DNA of 64,000 bases, from contig JAVEDU010000076.1 of NCBI GenBank assembly GCA_030840805.1, positions 1-64,000 of the forward strand, read 5' to 3'. Source of the DNA: Actinomycetota bacterium. GTDB taxonomy: Bacteria > Actinomycetota > Actinomycetes > Mycobacteriales > HKI-0501. Positions 8,000 through 15,782 of this stretch are shown here, piece after piece. Made by a program: the position numbers and the translations under genes. The notes under the pieces were generated by a model. It did no database searches and was not told where the DNA came from. It saw nothing but the letters and a program-made list of their open reading frames with translations. Within the stretch, counting starts at the first letter, position 1, and the number at the start of each line of letters is the position of its first letter.

Positions 8000-9206
8000 C
8001 CTTGTTGTCCTTGGATCCTGACGGGGCGGAGTACGGCTGCACCTTGAGCCCCGCCTTCTCGACCATCCGGCGGAAGCCGGTGATGGACAGGTCCGGCCGG
8101 TAGAGCTTCTCCGGCGGCGCGTCCATCACGTCGACCATCCAGGCGTCCTGGGCCGTGAACTGCCCGTGGAACAGCCAGCGGATCGCGCCCAGGTACTTGG
8201 CCTTGAAGAGCGCGCCCTTCGCCCCGGACTCGAAGCGCACCATCATCTGGATGTACCGGACATGGTCGGCGTCGACCGGGACGTACCACTCGTAGTGGAT
8301 GAACTCCGGGTAGGCGACGCGCAGCAGCCCGGGCAGCCGGATCGAGACGAAACCCGGCAGGTCCAGCGCGGCGATCACGGGGTTGACCTTGCTGCCCTTG
8401 CCCGGCGCGTCCGGCAGCGGCAGGCGCTTCCACCAGCGCTTGTTGCTCCACGTGCCGAGGCCGGGGAACTCGGCCTCCCAGTGGACCTCGTCCTGGACGC
8501 GGATCAGCCAGGGGCCGACCTCCACCACGCGGGTCTTGTTCCACGTGGGCATGACCTTGAACAGCCGCCAGAGCGCGGTGTTGTGCAGGTACTTGGCGTG
8601 GCCCTCGTCGAAGCCGTTCTCGGCCGCGAACCGCCAGTTGCCGTCCCGGACGTCGATCTTGCCGCCCATCACGTGCTCGTTCTCGAGCAGCTCGGCCGGG
8701 ATGTCGCGCTCGACCGGGTGCGGCTCGCCGTCGCCGACGTAGACCCACAGCAGGCCGAGGCGCTCCTCCACCGGGTACGTCTTGACCGAGACCCGGCCGC
8801 AGATCGGCGACTCCGGACCGTCGGTGATGACCGCCGCGAGCGTGCCGTTCGTCACGTCGTAGGTCCAGCCGTGGTACGCGCAGCTCACCGTGCCGGGGAA
8901 CTCACGCCGGCCGAGCGACAGCGGGACGCCGCGGTGCGGGCACCGGTCGTGCAGGCCGTAGACCTTGTCACCGTCGCGGACGAGCACGATCTTCTCGCCC
9001 AGCAGCGTCACGGCGTAGGGCTTGTCGCCGATCTCCCGCTCCCAGACCACCGGGTACCAGTGATCGCGGAAGCCGAGGGTGGCGGCGTTGTAGGTCGGCC
9101 ACTGCGACCAGTCCTGACCGGGCTGCGGGCGGGCGGCCCGGGCCGCGGTCGGCTCCGTGCCCGCCGCGGTGTCCGCCGCGGGCCTCTCCAGGGGCTGAGC
9201 AGTCAC
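7992..9206 (-). CDS. Rieske non-heme iron oxygenase, terminal oxygenase
   Basis: This 404-residue protein is the terminal component of an aromatic-ring hydroxylating oxygenase. The Rieske 2Fe-2S ligands are Cys89, His91, Cys109 and His112 with a 17-residue spacer. The mononuclear iron site shows Asp200, His203 and His208 (DEGHAKYLH), and a downstream Asp354 (TAQDAWMVD). The sequence style matches the homotrimeric alpha3 oxygenases such as carbazole dioxygenase CarAa and 2-oxoquinoline 8-monooxygenase, and no beta subunit gene is nearby. The GTG at 9206 follows GGAGAGGAC. Its own promoter and operator lie at 9250-9282, and its electron donor is encoded just upstream at 9295-10245. The exact substrate is not decided by sequence. 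Confidence 0.9.
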   Translation of the reverse strand: MTAQPLERPAADTAAGTEPTAARAARPQPGQDWSQWPTYNAATLGFRDHWYPVVWEREIGDKPYAVTLLGEKIVLVRDGDKVYGLHDRCPHRGVPLSLGRREFPGTVSCAYHGWTYDVTNGTLAAVITDGPESPICGRVSVKTYPVEERLGLLWVYVGDGEPHPVERDIPAELLENEHVMGGKIDVRDGNWRFAAENGFDEGHAKYLHNTALWRLFKVMPTWNKTRVVEVGPWLIRVQDEVHWEAEFPGLGTWSNKRWWKRLPLPDAPGKGSKVNPVIAALDLPGFVSIRLPGLLRVAYPEFIHYEWYVPVDADHVRYIQMMVRFESGAKGALFKAKYLGAIRWLFHGQFTAQDAWMVDVMDAPPEKLYRPDLSITGFRRMVEKAGLKVQPYSAPSGSKDNKGA

Positions 9207-9249
9207 GACCCGTCCTCTCCGCTGGTGACGCGCCGCTTCACGGCTGTCC

Positions 9250-9282
9250 GGTACATCGTACGGTCTAGTGCACGTGAGTCAA
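9250..9282 (-). promoter_or_regulatory. Promoter with GTAC-type operator (copy A), upstream of Rieske oxygenase
   Basis: Read on the minus strand, TTGACT (9282-9277) and TACGAT (9260-9255) are separated by 16 bases and make a sigma-70-like promoter. The -10 lies inside GTACATCGTACGGT (9251-9264 on the plus strand), which matches 13 of 14 bases of GTACAACGTACGGT found at copies B and D. A repressor bound here would cover the -10 element. The leader before the GTG start is about 40 bases. Confidence 0.7.
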
Positions 9283-9294
9283 GGGTCCCGGCGG

Positions 9295-10245
9295 TCATGC
9301 GTCGACCACCAGACGACCACTGCGCGCCCGCGAGACGCAGAGCAGCATCGTGTGCCCGGCCTCCTGCTCGGCCGGGGAGAGCAGCGAGTCGCGGTGGTCC
9401 GGGGTGCCGTCGAGCACCTTGACCTCGCAGGTCCCGCAGATCCCCTCGCGGCAGGCGCTGGGGACGAAGACGTTCGCGGCCTCGAGGGCGTCGATCGCCG
9501 TCTCCTCGGCAGACACCGTCACGGTGACCCCCGAGGACCGGCAGACGAGCTCGAACGGCTGGTCGCCCCCCACCGGGACGACCTCCTTGGCCTTGAACCG
9601 CTCCAGGTGCAGCGTGCCGGGCGCCCAGCCGACGGAACGCTCCTCGATCGCCGACAGCAGACCCTCGGGCCCACAGGAGTACACCGCGGTGCCTGCGGGC
9701 AGGTCGCGGAGCAGCCCGTCGAGGTCCAGCGGACCCTGCTCGTCCGCCGGCACCACCCGGACCCGGTCGCCGTACCACGCCAGCTCCCCGAGGAACGCGA
9801 GTGTCCGCCGCGACCGTCCGCCGTAGGCGAGCAGCCAGTCCGCGCCGGCCGCCTCGGCCCGCGCGATCATCGGCAGGATCGGGGTGATGCCGATCCCGCC
9901 GGCGAGGAACAGGTAGCGCTCGGCCGGCTCCAGCGCGAAACGATTGCGCGGGCCGCGGACCGGCACGCGCCGACCCGGGCGCAGGGACTCGTGGACATGG
10001 CGTGAGCCGCCCCGGCCGGCCGGCTCCAACAGCACCGCGATCCGGTACCGGTGCCGGTCCCCCGGGTCTCCGCAGAGCGAGTACTGGCGCACCAGCCCGG
10101 GCAGCACGAGATCGAGGTGCGCACCGGCGTCCCACCCGGGCAGCTCGCCGCCGTCGGGGTCCTCGAGCACGAGGGACACGACGCCGTCGGACTCCCAGCG
10201 CATGGCGCGGATCAGCAGTTCGAGCTCCGGCTCGACCTCCGTCAT
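9295..10245 (-). CDS. Oxygenase reductase, FMN/FAD-NAD-2Fe-2S (phthalate dioxygenase reductase family)
   Basis: A 316-residue electron-transfer protein that passes electrons from NAD(P)H to the Rieske oxygenase. The flavin-binding motif is RQYSL (53-57), the nucleotide-binding motif GGIGITP (116-122), and the C-terminal plant-type ferredoxin domain has Cys265, Cys270, Cys273 and Cys303 (CREGICGTC). The order flavin, nucleotide, then ferredoxin is that of phthalate dioxygenase reductase and VanB. ATG 10245 is chosen because AAGGAGGGG precedes it. It lies just upstream of the oxygenase gene but each has its own copy of the GTAC operator, so both may be expressed separately under the same control. 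Confidence 0.9.
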   Translation of the reverse strand: MTEVEPELELLIRAMRWESDGVVSLVLEDPDGGELPGWDAGAHLDLVLPGLVRQYSLCGDPGDRHRYRIAVLLEPAGRGGSRHVHESLRPGRRVPVRGPRNRFALEPAERYLFLAGGIGITPILPMIARAEAAGADWLLAYGGRSRRTLAFLGELAWYGDRVRVVPADEQGPLDLDGLLRDLPAGTAVYSCGPEGLLSAIEERSVGWAPGTLHLERFKAKEVVPVGGDQPFELVCRSSGVTVTVSAEETAIDALEAANVFVPSACREGICGTCEVKVLDGTPDHRDSLLSPAEQEAGHTMLLCVSRARSGRLVVDA

Positions 10246-10291
10246 GACCCCTCCTTCATCCCCGCCACGTCTCTCCCGCGGCATTTCAAAC

Positions 10292-10313
10292 AGAGTACCG
10301 TACGTTGTACGAC
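10292..10313 (-). promoter_or_regulatory. GTAC-type operator (copy B), upstream of reductase
   Basis: The minus strand reads GTACAACGTACGGTA (plus positions 10296-10310), identical over 15 bases to copy D at 15766-15780. A possible -10 (TACTCT, 10297-10292) overlaps it; no convincing -35 is seen. The reductase ATG lies 47 bases downstream. Confidence 0.7.
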
Positions 10314-10322
10314 AGGGCTAGT

Positions 10323-10386
10323 GCGGCGCGGCGGCGGGACTCAGAGAGTGTGTGGCGGCGCGGCGGCGGGACTCGGAGGGTGTGGC
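10323..10386. repeat. Two tandem copies of a 32-bp GC-rich direct repeat
   Basis: The unit starting GCGGCGCGGCGGCGGGACTC occurs at 10323 and again at 10355, exactly 32 bases apart, with small differences at the end of the unit. A partial, diverged third copy may follow. It is non-coding and lies between operator B and the aldolase terminator. Confidence 0.7.
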
Positions 10387-10431
10387 GCCGCGGCGGCCGG
10401 CGCTCGGGTGCGCTCGCCGCGGCACCGAGAC

Positions 10432-10469
10432 GGCGCCGGCGCGGGAGCCATGTCCACCGCGCCGGCGCC
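10432..10469 (-). terminator. Hairpin after the lower-pathway operon
   Basis: GGCGCCGGCGCGG (10432-10444) pairs perfectly with CCGCGCCGGCGCC (10457-10469) across a 12-base loop. It lies about 20 bases past the aldolase stop codon and is a plausible intrinsic-type terminator without a clear U tract, as is common in Actinobacteria. Confidence 0.55.
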
Positions 10470-10487
10470 GGGTCCTCGGGGGTGCGG

Positions 10488-11510
10488 TCAGGACGCCGTC
10501 TGGGCGGCGAGCAGGTCCAGCGCCACGTCGACGATCATGTCCTCCTGGCCGCCGACCAGCCTGCGGCGGCCGACCTCGGTGAGGATCGCGCGGGTGTCGA
10601 GGCCGTAGCGCTCGGCCGCCGCCTCCGCATGCCGGAGGAAGCTCGAGTACACCCCCGCGTACCCGAGCGTCAGGGTCTCCCGGTCCACCCGCACCGGCCG
10701 CTCCTGGGTGGGCCGGACGAGGTCGTCGGCCGCGTCCATGAGCGGGAACAGCCGGCACCCGTGCCGCCAGCCGAGCAGGTCTGCGACCGCGATGAACGCC
10801 TCCAGCGGGCAGTTCCCCGCGCCGGCGCCCTGCCCGGCGAGCGACGCGTCCACCCGGGTCACGCCGTTCTCCACCGCGACGACGGAGTTCGCCACGCCGA
10901 GCCCGAGGTTGTGGTGCGCGTGGATGCCGATCTGGGTGTCCGCGCCCAGCACCTCGCGGTACGCCCGCACACGGTCGCGCACGCCGTCCATGGTGAGCCG
11001 GCCACCGGAGTCGGTGACGTAGACGCAGTGCGCGCCGTACGACTCCATCAGTGCGGCCTGGCGCGCGAGCTCCGCGGGTTCGGCCATGTGCGACATCATC
11101 AGGAACCCCGCGACGTCCATCCCCAGCTCCCGCGCGTACGCGATGTGCTGCGCGGAGATGTCGGCCTCGGTGCAGTGGGTCGCGATCCGGACCGACACCA
11201 CACCGAGCTCGGACGCGCGCCGCAGGTCGTGCAGCGTGCCGATGCCCGGCAGCAGCAACGTGGTGAGCTTCGCGCGCTTCACCGCACCGGCGGCGGCGGC
11301 GATCCAGTCCCAGTCGGTGTGCGCGCCGAGGCCGTAGGTGAGGCTGCTGCCGGCAAGCCCGTCGCCGTGCGACACCTCGATCGCGTCGACCCCGGCGGCG
11401 TCGAGGGCGCCGGCGATCGCCTCGACCTCGCCCACCGTGTACCGGTGCCGGACGGCGTGCATGCCGTCTCGGAGCGTGACGTCCTGAACGTAGATCTCGG
11501 GGGTGCTCAT
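10488..11510 (-). CDS. mhpE: 4-hydroxy-2-oxovalerate aldolase (MhpE/DmpG/BphI)
   Basis: This 340-residue TIM-barrel aldolase splits 4-hydroxy-2-oxovalerate into pyruvate and acetaldehyde. The N-terminal metal-binding motif TLRDG places Asp15, and the second metal motif IHAHHN gives His197 and His199, as in DmpG. The C-terminal communication domain is present and the length is normal. It overlaps the acetaldehyde dehydrogenase gene by ATGA; in this family the two proteins form a complex that channels acetaldehyde. It ends the operon DUF1989, hydratase, dehydrogenase, aldolase, followed by a strong hairpin. Confidence 0.95.
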   Translation of the reverse strand: MSTPEIYVQDVTLRDGMHAVRHRYTVGEVEAIAGALDAAGVDAIEVSHGDGLAGSSLTYGLGAHTDWDWIAAAAGAVKRAKLTTLLLPGIGTLHDLRRASELGVVSVRIATHCTEADISAQHIAYARELGMDVAGFLMMSHMAEPAELARQAALMESYGAHCVYVTDSGGRLTMDGVRDRVRAYREVLGADTQIGIHAHHNLGLGVANSVVAVENGVTRVDASLAGQGAGAGNCPLEAFIAVADLLGWRHGCRLFPLMDAADDLVRPTQERPVRVDRETLTLGYAGVYSSFLRHAEAAAERYGLDTRAILTEVGRRRLVGGQEDMIVDVALDLLAAQTAS

Positions 11511-12445
11511 GCCGGTGCCTCCTGCTGCGCCATCCGCTCCGCGACCCGGAGGGCGGCGGACGTCATGATGTCCAGGTTTCCCGCGTACGACGGCAGGTAG
11601 TGGGCGGCGCCCTCGACCTCGAGGAACACCGAGACCACCCAGCCGTCCCGGGCCTCGGGCGCGTCGGTGAGCGCCGAGATCGGCTCCCCGTCGGCCACCC
11701 GACGGAACTGGACCTCCTGCTTGAGCCGGTAGCCCGGCACGTAGTCCTGCACCCGGGCCGCCATCTCGGCCACGGACGCGGCGACCTTGTCGCGGTCGCA
11801 GTCGCCGACGAGACACAGGACGGTGTCCCGCATGATCAGCGGCGGCTCGGCCGGGTTGAGCACGATGATCGCCTTGCCCCGCGCCGCGCCGCCGACCACC
11901 TCCAGCGCGCGGGACGTCGTCTCGGTGAACTCGTCGATGTTCGCGCGGGTGCCCGGGCCCGCCGACCGCGAGGCGATCGAGGCCACGATCTCGGCGTACA
12001 GCACCGGCGTCACCGCGGAGATCGCCGCGACCATCGGGATCGTCGCCTGGCCGCCGCAGGTCACCATGTTCACGTTCGGCGAGCCGAGGTGCTCGTCGAG
12101 GTTCACGGTGGGGACCACGTACGGCCCGATCGCCGCCGGCGTCAGGTCGATCACCCGCTTGCCGTGCTCACGCAGCACCGCGTTGTTGTGCTGGTGCGCA
12201 CCGGCCGAGGTCGCGTCGAACACGATGTCGATGTCGGCGAAGCCCGGCATCGCGACCAGCCCCTCGACCCCCTCGGCGGTCGTCGGGACGCCGAAGCGAC
12301 CCGCCCGCGCGAGCCCGTCGGAGGCGGGGTCGATGCCGACCATCGCCCCCATCTCCAGGGTCTCGGACAGGCGCAGCACCTTGATCATGAGATCGGTGCC
12401 GATGTTGCCGGACCCGATCACCGCCACCTTCGTCTTGCTGGTCAT
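11507..12445 (-). CDS. mhpF: Acetaldehyde dehydrogenase (acylating), MhpF/DmpF/BphJ
   Basis: This 312-residue enzyme converts acetaldehyde to acetyl-CoA with NAD and CoA. The Rossmann motif GSGNIGTD is at 11-18 and the catalytic cysteine is Cys130 in VTCGGQAT. Length and motifs match DmpF/MhpF, which works with the aldolase encoded directly downstream. The ATG overlaps the hydratase stop (ATGA), and its own stop overlaps the aldolase ATG in the same way. Confidence 0.95.
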   Translation of the reverse strand: MTSKTKVAVIGSGNIGTDLMIKVLRLSETLEMGAMVGIDPASDGLARAGRFGVPTTAEGVEGLVAMPGFADIDIVFDATSAGAHQHNNAVLREHGKRVIDLTPAAIGPYVVPTVNLDEHLGSPNVNMVTCGGQATIPMVAAISAVTPVLYAEIVASIASRSAGPGTRANIDEFTETTSRALEVVGGAARGKAIIVLNPAEPPLIMRDTVLCLVGDCDRDKVAASVAEMAARVQDYVPGYRLKQEVQFRRVADGEPISALTDAPEARDGWVVSVFLEVEGAAHYLPSYAGNLDIMTSAALRVAERMAQQEAPA

Positions 12446-13236
12446 TCGCCCTCCTCGGCAAACATCGCGCGTACCGTGCCGATCCCGCCCACCTCGGCGA
12501 CGAAGCGGGCCCCGGGTACCACCGGGACCATCGGGCCGAGTGCCCCGCTGAGGATCACGTCCCCGGCGCGGAGCGGGTCGCCCTGCTCCCGGGCGGTGTT
12601 CGCCAGCCAGACGACCGCGTTGACCGGGTCACCCAGGCACGCGGCGCCCGTCCCGGTGGACACCTCGGCGCCGTCCTGCGTCATCCGCATCCGGACCGCG
12701 GGCAGGTCGACCGCCCCGAGCCGGATTGGTCGCGTGCCGAGCACGTACAGCCCGCTGGACGCGTTGTCCGCGACCGTGTCGACGATGGTGATGTCCCACC
12801 CGGCGATGCGGCTGTCCACGATCTCCAGGGCCGGTACGACGAAGTCGGTGGCGCGGAGGATGTCCACCGCGGTCACCGGCCGGTGCGGCAGATCGTGCGC
12901 CAGGACGAAGGCGACCTCCGCCTCGATCCTCGGCTGCAGCAGGCGCCCGGCCCGCACCGGCTCGTCCTGGCCGACCGCCATGTCGTCGAGCAGGACCCCG
13001 AAGTCGGGCCGGTCGACGCCGAGCTGCCGCTGCACCGCGCGGGAGGTCAGGCCGATCTTGCGGCCGGCCCGCCGCGCGCCCGCGGTCAGCGCGCGCTCGA
13101 CGTTGGCGCGCTGCACCGCGTACGCGCCCGCCAGGTCATCGGACCCGAGCAGGTCGCGGACGGGGGCGCACGGCCGGCCCGTCCGGGACGCCTCGAGGAG
13201 GCGTTCGGCCGCCTCCGTCACGTTCTGGTCGGTCAC
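12442..13236 (-). CDS. 2-keto-4-pentenoate (2-hydroxypentadienoate) hydratase, MhpD-like
   Basis: This 264-residue protein belongs to the fumarylacetoacetase-like fold group of MhpD hydratases and 4-oxalocrotonate decarboxylases. The blocks [19 protein letters not shown] (acidic metal-site residues) and PALEIVDSR are visible. It should add water to 2-hydroxypenta-2,4-dienoate to give 4-hydroxy-2-oxovalerate for the aldolase. No decarboxylase partner is encoded nearby, which favours hydratase. The GTG at 13236 overlaps the DUF1989 stop as GTGA. Confidence 0.9.
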   Translation of the reverse strand: MTDQNVTEAAERLLEASRTGRPCAPVRDLLGSDDLAGAYAVQRANVERALTAGARRAGRKIGLTSRAVQRQLGVDRPDFGVLLDDMAVGQDEPVRAGRLLQPRIEAEVAFVLAHDLPHRPVTAVDILRATDFVVPALEIVDSRIAGWDITIVDTVADNASSGLYVLGTRPIRLGAVDLPAVRMRMTQDGAEVSTGTGAACLGDPVNAVVWLANTAREQGDPLRAGDVILSGALGPMVPVVPGARFVAEVGGIGTVRAMFAEEGE

Positions 13237-13877
13237 GCCGTGCTCCTCGCAGTTTCGTAGACGACCACGCGCAGGGGCGAGGGCCGGAAGTTGTTGCAGG
13301 GGTTGCGGTCCGCCGGGCACGCCGACAGCCCGAGCACCAGATCGGTCTCGGCGCGGAGGTCGAGGAAGTCACCGGCCCGGCCCGGGGGCGGGCCGATCGA
13401 GAAGCGGCCGTCGGCGTCCGCGGACAGGTTCATGAACAGCGACGCGCACGAGTCCAGCTCGAGGTCGTGCGGCGAGGCGACATGCGCGTCCAGGCTCGCC
13501 GCCAGGTTGGTCTTGCAGCTCACCGTGCCCTCCACGCCGTACCGCGCGCGGTTGGTCTCCTCGCTGCAGAAACCGCCGCCGAACCAGTGCACCGCCACGG
13601 TGTCCGCGACGACTGTCGCCAGTGGATGTGACTGCTTGCTGTGGAGCACGTGGCCGGTGGAGATCCGCTCGGTGCCGTTCAGCAGCTTGGTGTTCAGGCA
13701 GGACAGCCAGTCCCGGGGCTCGGCGGCCCTGGTCAGGATGATGTCGGCGACCTGCTCCCCCTCGACGTCGAGGATGCGGACCGTCTGGCCGGCCGCGATG
13801 GACCGGGCCCGCAGGTAGCCGCGGGACGGGACGACCAGGTCCTCGACCACGCGCGCACCGGACGGCAGCTCCCTCAT
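13233..13877 (-). CDS. DUF1989 (urea carboxylase-associated) family protein
   Basis: A 214-residue protein of the DUF1989 family, with typical blocks EGEQVADI near residue 40, HSKQSHPL around 79-86 and CNNFRPSPLRVVVYE at the C-terminus. The family is best known beside urea carboxylase or amine-utilisation genes, and its biochemical role is not settled; conserved Cys and His residues suggest metal binding. Here it is the first gene of the 2-hydroxypentadienoate operon and overlaps the hydratase by GTGA. The promoter at 13884-13912 ends six bases before the ATG, so the mRNA is probably leaderless. Its link to a nitrogen-releasing step is inference. Confidence 0.85.
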   Translation of the reverse strand: MRELPSGARVVEDLVVPSRGYLRARSIAAGQTVRILDVEGEQVADIILTRAAEPRDWLSCLNTKLLNGTERISTGHVLHSKQSHPLATVVADTVAVHWFGGGFCSEETNRARYGVEGTVSCKTNLAASLDAHVASPHDLELDSCASLFMNLSADADGRFSIGPPPGRAGDFLDLRAETDLVLGLSACPADRNPCNNFRPSPLRVVVYETARSTA

Positions 13878-13883
13878 TGAGAC

Positions 13884-13912
13884 TTTGTATCGTACGGCGT
13901 ACGGGCAGTCAA
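13884..13912 (-). promoter_or_regulatory. Leaderless promoter with GTAC-type operator (copy C)
   Basis: On the minus strand TTGACT (13912-13907) and TACAAA (13889-13884) are 17 bases apart. The spacer and -10 contain GTACGCCGTACGATA (plus 13888-13902), matching the 15-base consensus of copies B and D at 12 positions. The -10 is six bases from the ATG at 13877, which predicts leaderless transcription. Confidence 0.72.
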
Positions 13913-13919
13913 GGGCGGG

Positions 13920-14813
13920 TCAGCGGAGCAGCAGTACGCCGACGCCGCACACGACCGCACCCGCACCGAGGACGGTCGTCCACCCGACGGTCTCGGTCCG
14001 GCGCAGCAGCAGCAGGCTCACCGGGATCACGACGACCGGGAGCGCCGACGAGATGGCCAGCACCGGCCCCACCGGCAGGTGGTGCATCGCCGCGATCATC
14101 GCGATCTGCGCCGACACCGTGAGTGCCCCGCTGCCGAGCCAGAGCCCGATGCCGAGCGGGCGGGTCGCCCGCAGCGCCGGCAGGGCGCCCCGAAGCGGAC
14201 CGTGCAGCACGACGTAGGCCACGGTCCCGACCGCGGCCCCGACGAGGCCGCCGAACACGGGCTCCTGCCAGTCGTCGAGTGCCGCGCTCCGGAACACCGC
14301 ACCCACCGAGTACGAGGCCGCGGAGATCAGCGCGACCCCGACCGCGAGCACGACGACCCGGGTCGGCGGGCCCCCGGGCGCCGCGGCCGCGGTCGAGCGG
14401 CTGGTGAGCGCGAGGCCGAGGATCACCAGCAGGATCGCGACGGCATCGGCGGCGGCCAGCACCTCGCCGAGGAACACCCACGCCAGCACGACCCCGAACA
14501 GGGGCACCGTGGCCTGTACGGCACTCGCCCTGGACGGCCCGAGCGAGTCGATCGAGAGGAAGAAGCCCCGTCGGCCCAGGTAGTTCGCGAAGAAGCCGGC
14601 GATGCCGAACAGCAGCACGGCGTACCAGTCGAGCGCGAACCCCGCATCGGAGAGCAGCAGCCGTCCGCCGAACAGCAGCCCGGCGACGACCACGTTCGCG
14701 ACCAGGGCCACCAGGAAGCCGAGCTGCTGGCCGAGCAGCGGGCTGGCCAGGCGGACGGTGAAGACGTTCGCGGCGAAGAGGAGCAGGGCCAGGAGCGCGA
14801 GTGCCTCACCCAT
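13920..14813 (-). CDS. EamA/DMT-family transporter
   Basis: This 297-residue protein has about ten hydrophobic segments in two tandem EamA halves, the layout of drug/metabolite transporters that export or import small metabolites across the cytoplasmic membrane. The first half is roughly residues 1-135 and the second 150-297. The chosen ATG at 14813 lies at the start of the first membrane segment; the ribosome site is weak and a start further upstream is possible. It follows the maleate-isomerase-like gene (about 100-base gap) on the same strand and may carry a metabolite of the aromatic pathway. Specificity cannot be read from sequence. Confidence 0.8.
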   Translation of the reverse strand: MGEALALLALLLFAANVFTVRLASPLLGQQLGFLVALVANVVVAGLLFGGRLLLSDAGFALDWYAVLLFGIAGFFANYLGRRGFFLSIDSLGPSRASAVQATVPLFGVVLAWVFLGEVLAAADAVAILLVILGLALTSRSTAAAAPGGPPTRVVVLAVGVALISAASYSVGAVFRSAALDDWQEPVFGGLVGAAVGTVAYVVLHGPLRGALPALRATRPLGIGLWLGSGALTVSAQIAMIAAMHHLPVGPVLAISSALPVVVIPVSLLLLRRTETVGWTTVLGAGAVVCGVGVLLLR

Positions 14814-14912
14814 CGGGCGCTGTCGCGGCCGCGAGCACCTCACGCGCGAAGGACCCCGGGCGACGGAGGGTCCGCGGTGCGCAGACGTCCTGCGCACCGC
14901 TCCTGCGCGGGC

Positions 14913-15626
14913 TCAACCGAATGCCCCCGCGAGCAGAGACCCGTACCCGTCGGGCCGATCGAGCCGGCCGGACATCCGCAGGCACTGCCAGAGCAGGGCC
15001 TGGTTGCTCGCGATCACCGGACGGCCGAACTCCGCCTCGATCGCGGCGAGCACCGGCGCGAGCCGGATGCCGGCACAGCTGATCAGCAGCCCGTCGGCAT
15101 CGCTCCCCCGCAGCTCGCGGGCGAGCTCCCGCCACACCTCGGGGTCGTGGGTCCCCTGCTCGACGGGTGTCGCGCACGGCAGGCTCGCGCGGGCGACGAC
15201 CTCGAGGCCCTGCGCGGCGAGGAAGTCGACCTCGGCGGCCGTCACCTCCTCGACGTACGGGGTGAGGAGCGCGACCCTCCCGACGCGCGCGGCGGCGAGC
15301 GCGTTCAGCACCGCCTCGATGGTGGTCGTCGACGGGATGCCGGTGGCGGCGCGGATGCGAGAGTTCACCGCGTCCGGGCCGGCGAGCATCGTGGCGGCGG
15401 TGCAGTTCATCGCGATGAGGTCGACCTCGGCGTCGGCGAGGAGCCGGCTGTGCGCCTCGAGGTCCGCGAGGAGGGCGAGGTCGTCGGCGAGGCCCGAACG
15501 GCGGAACGGCATCCGCGTGGTCACCAGCTGGACGCCCTCGGGCGCCATCAGCTGGAGCTCGTAGTCACACAGGCCGCCGGACGGGTAGAGGTGCCCGATC
15601 CGCGCGGCGGCGCCGAAGCCCAGGCT
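14913..15626 (-). CDS. Maleate isomerase-like / Asp-Glu racemase superfamily protein
   Basis: This 237-residue protein belongs to the superfamily of maleate isomerases, Asp/Glu racemases and arylmalonate decarboxylases. Two active-site cysteines are visible, Cys76 in MNCTAAT and Cys185 in ISCAGIRL, the spacing used by maleate cis-trans isomerase; arylmalonate decarboxylase keeps only the second. The conversion of maleate to fumarate is therefore the favoured reaction, though a hydantoin racemase-like role is possible. It is transcribed away from the MFS transporter across operator copy D, which ties it to the same regulon as the ring-cleavage genes. Confidence 0.8.
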   Translation of the reverse strand, partial: SLGFGAAARIGHLYPSGGLCDYELQLMAPEGVQLVTTRMPFRRSGLADDLALLADLEAHSRLLADAEVDLIAMNCTAATMLAGPDAVNSRIRAATGIPSTTTIEAVLNALAAARVGRVALLTPYVEEVTAAEVDFLAAQGLEVVARASLPCATPVEQGTHDPEVWRELARELRGSDADGLLISCAGIRLAPVLAAIEAEFGRPVIASNQALLWQCLRMSGRLDRPDGYGSLLAGAFG

Positions 15627-15763
15627 CATCCCCGCCGCCCGCGGCCGTGGTCCGCGGCCCGGACCGCCGCCTCCGGAACACGCCCGGCACCGCCGGGAGC
15701 CGCCGGCAGCGGAGCAGGCCCGTCGTTGCCGCCCACCACCGCCACCCCCGAAAGCCGCCACTT

Positions 15764-15782
15764 TAGTACAACGTACGGTAGC
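15764..15782. promoter_or_regulatory. GTAC-type operator (copy D) in divergent promoter
   Basis: GTACAACGTACGGTA (15766-15780) is identical over 15 bases to copy B on the other strand. It lies between the divergent maleate-isomerase-like gene and the MFS transporter and touches the proposed GTG start of the latter, so it could control both directions. Confidence 0.7.

Noticed and set aside
9203-9298. Possible 31-codon leader peptide between the reductase and oxygenase genes
   Set aside because: It would span operator copy A and the promoter and overlaps the oxygenase start in another frame; no ribosome site is seen.
11600-13435. Open frame of about 600 codons on the plus strand
   Set aside because: It is antisense to the hydratase, dehydrogenase and DUF1989 genes, whose families and overlaps are clear.
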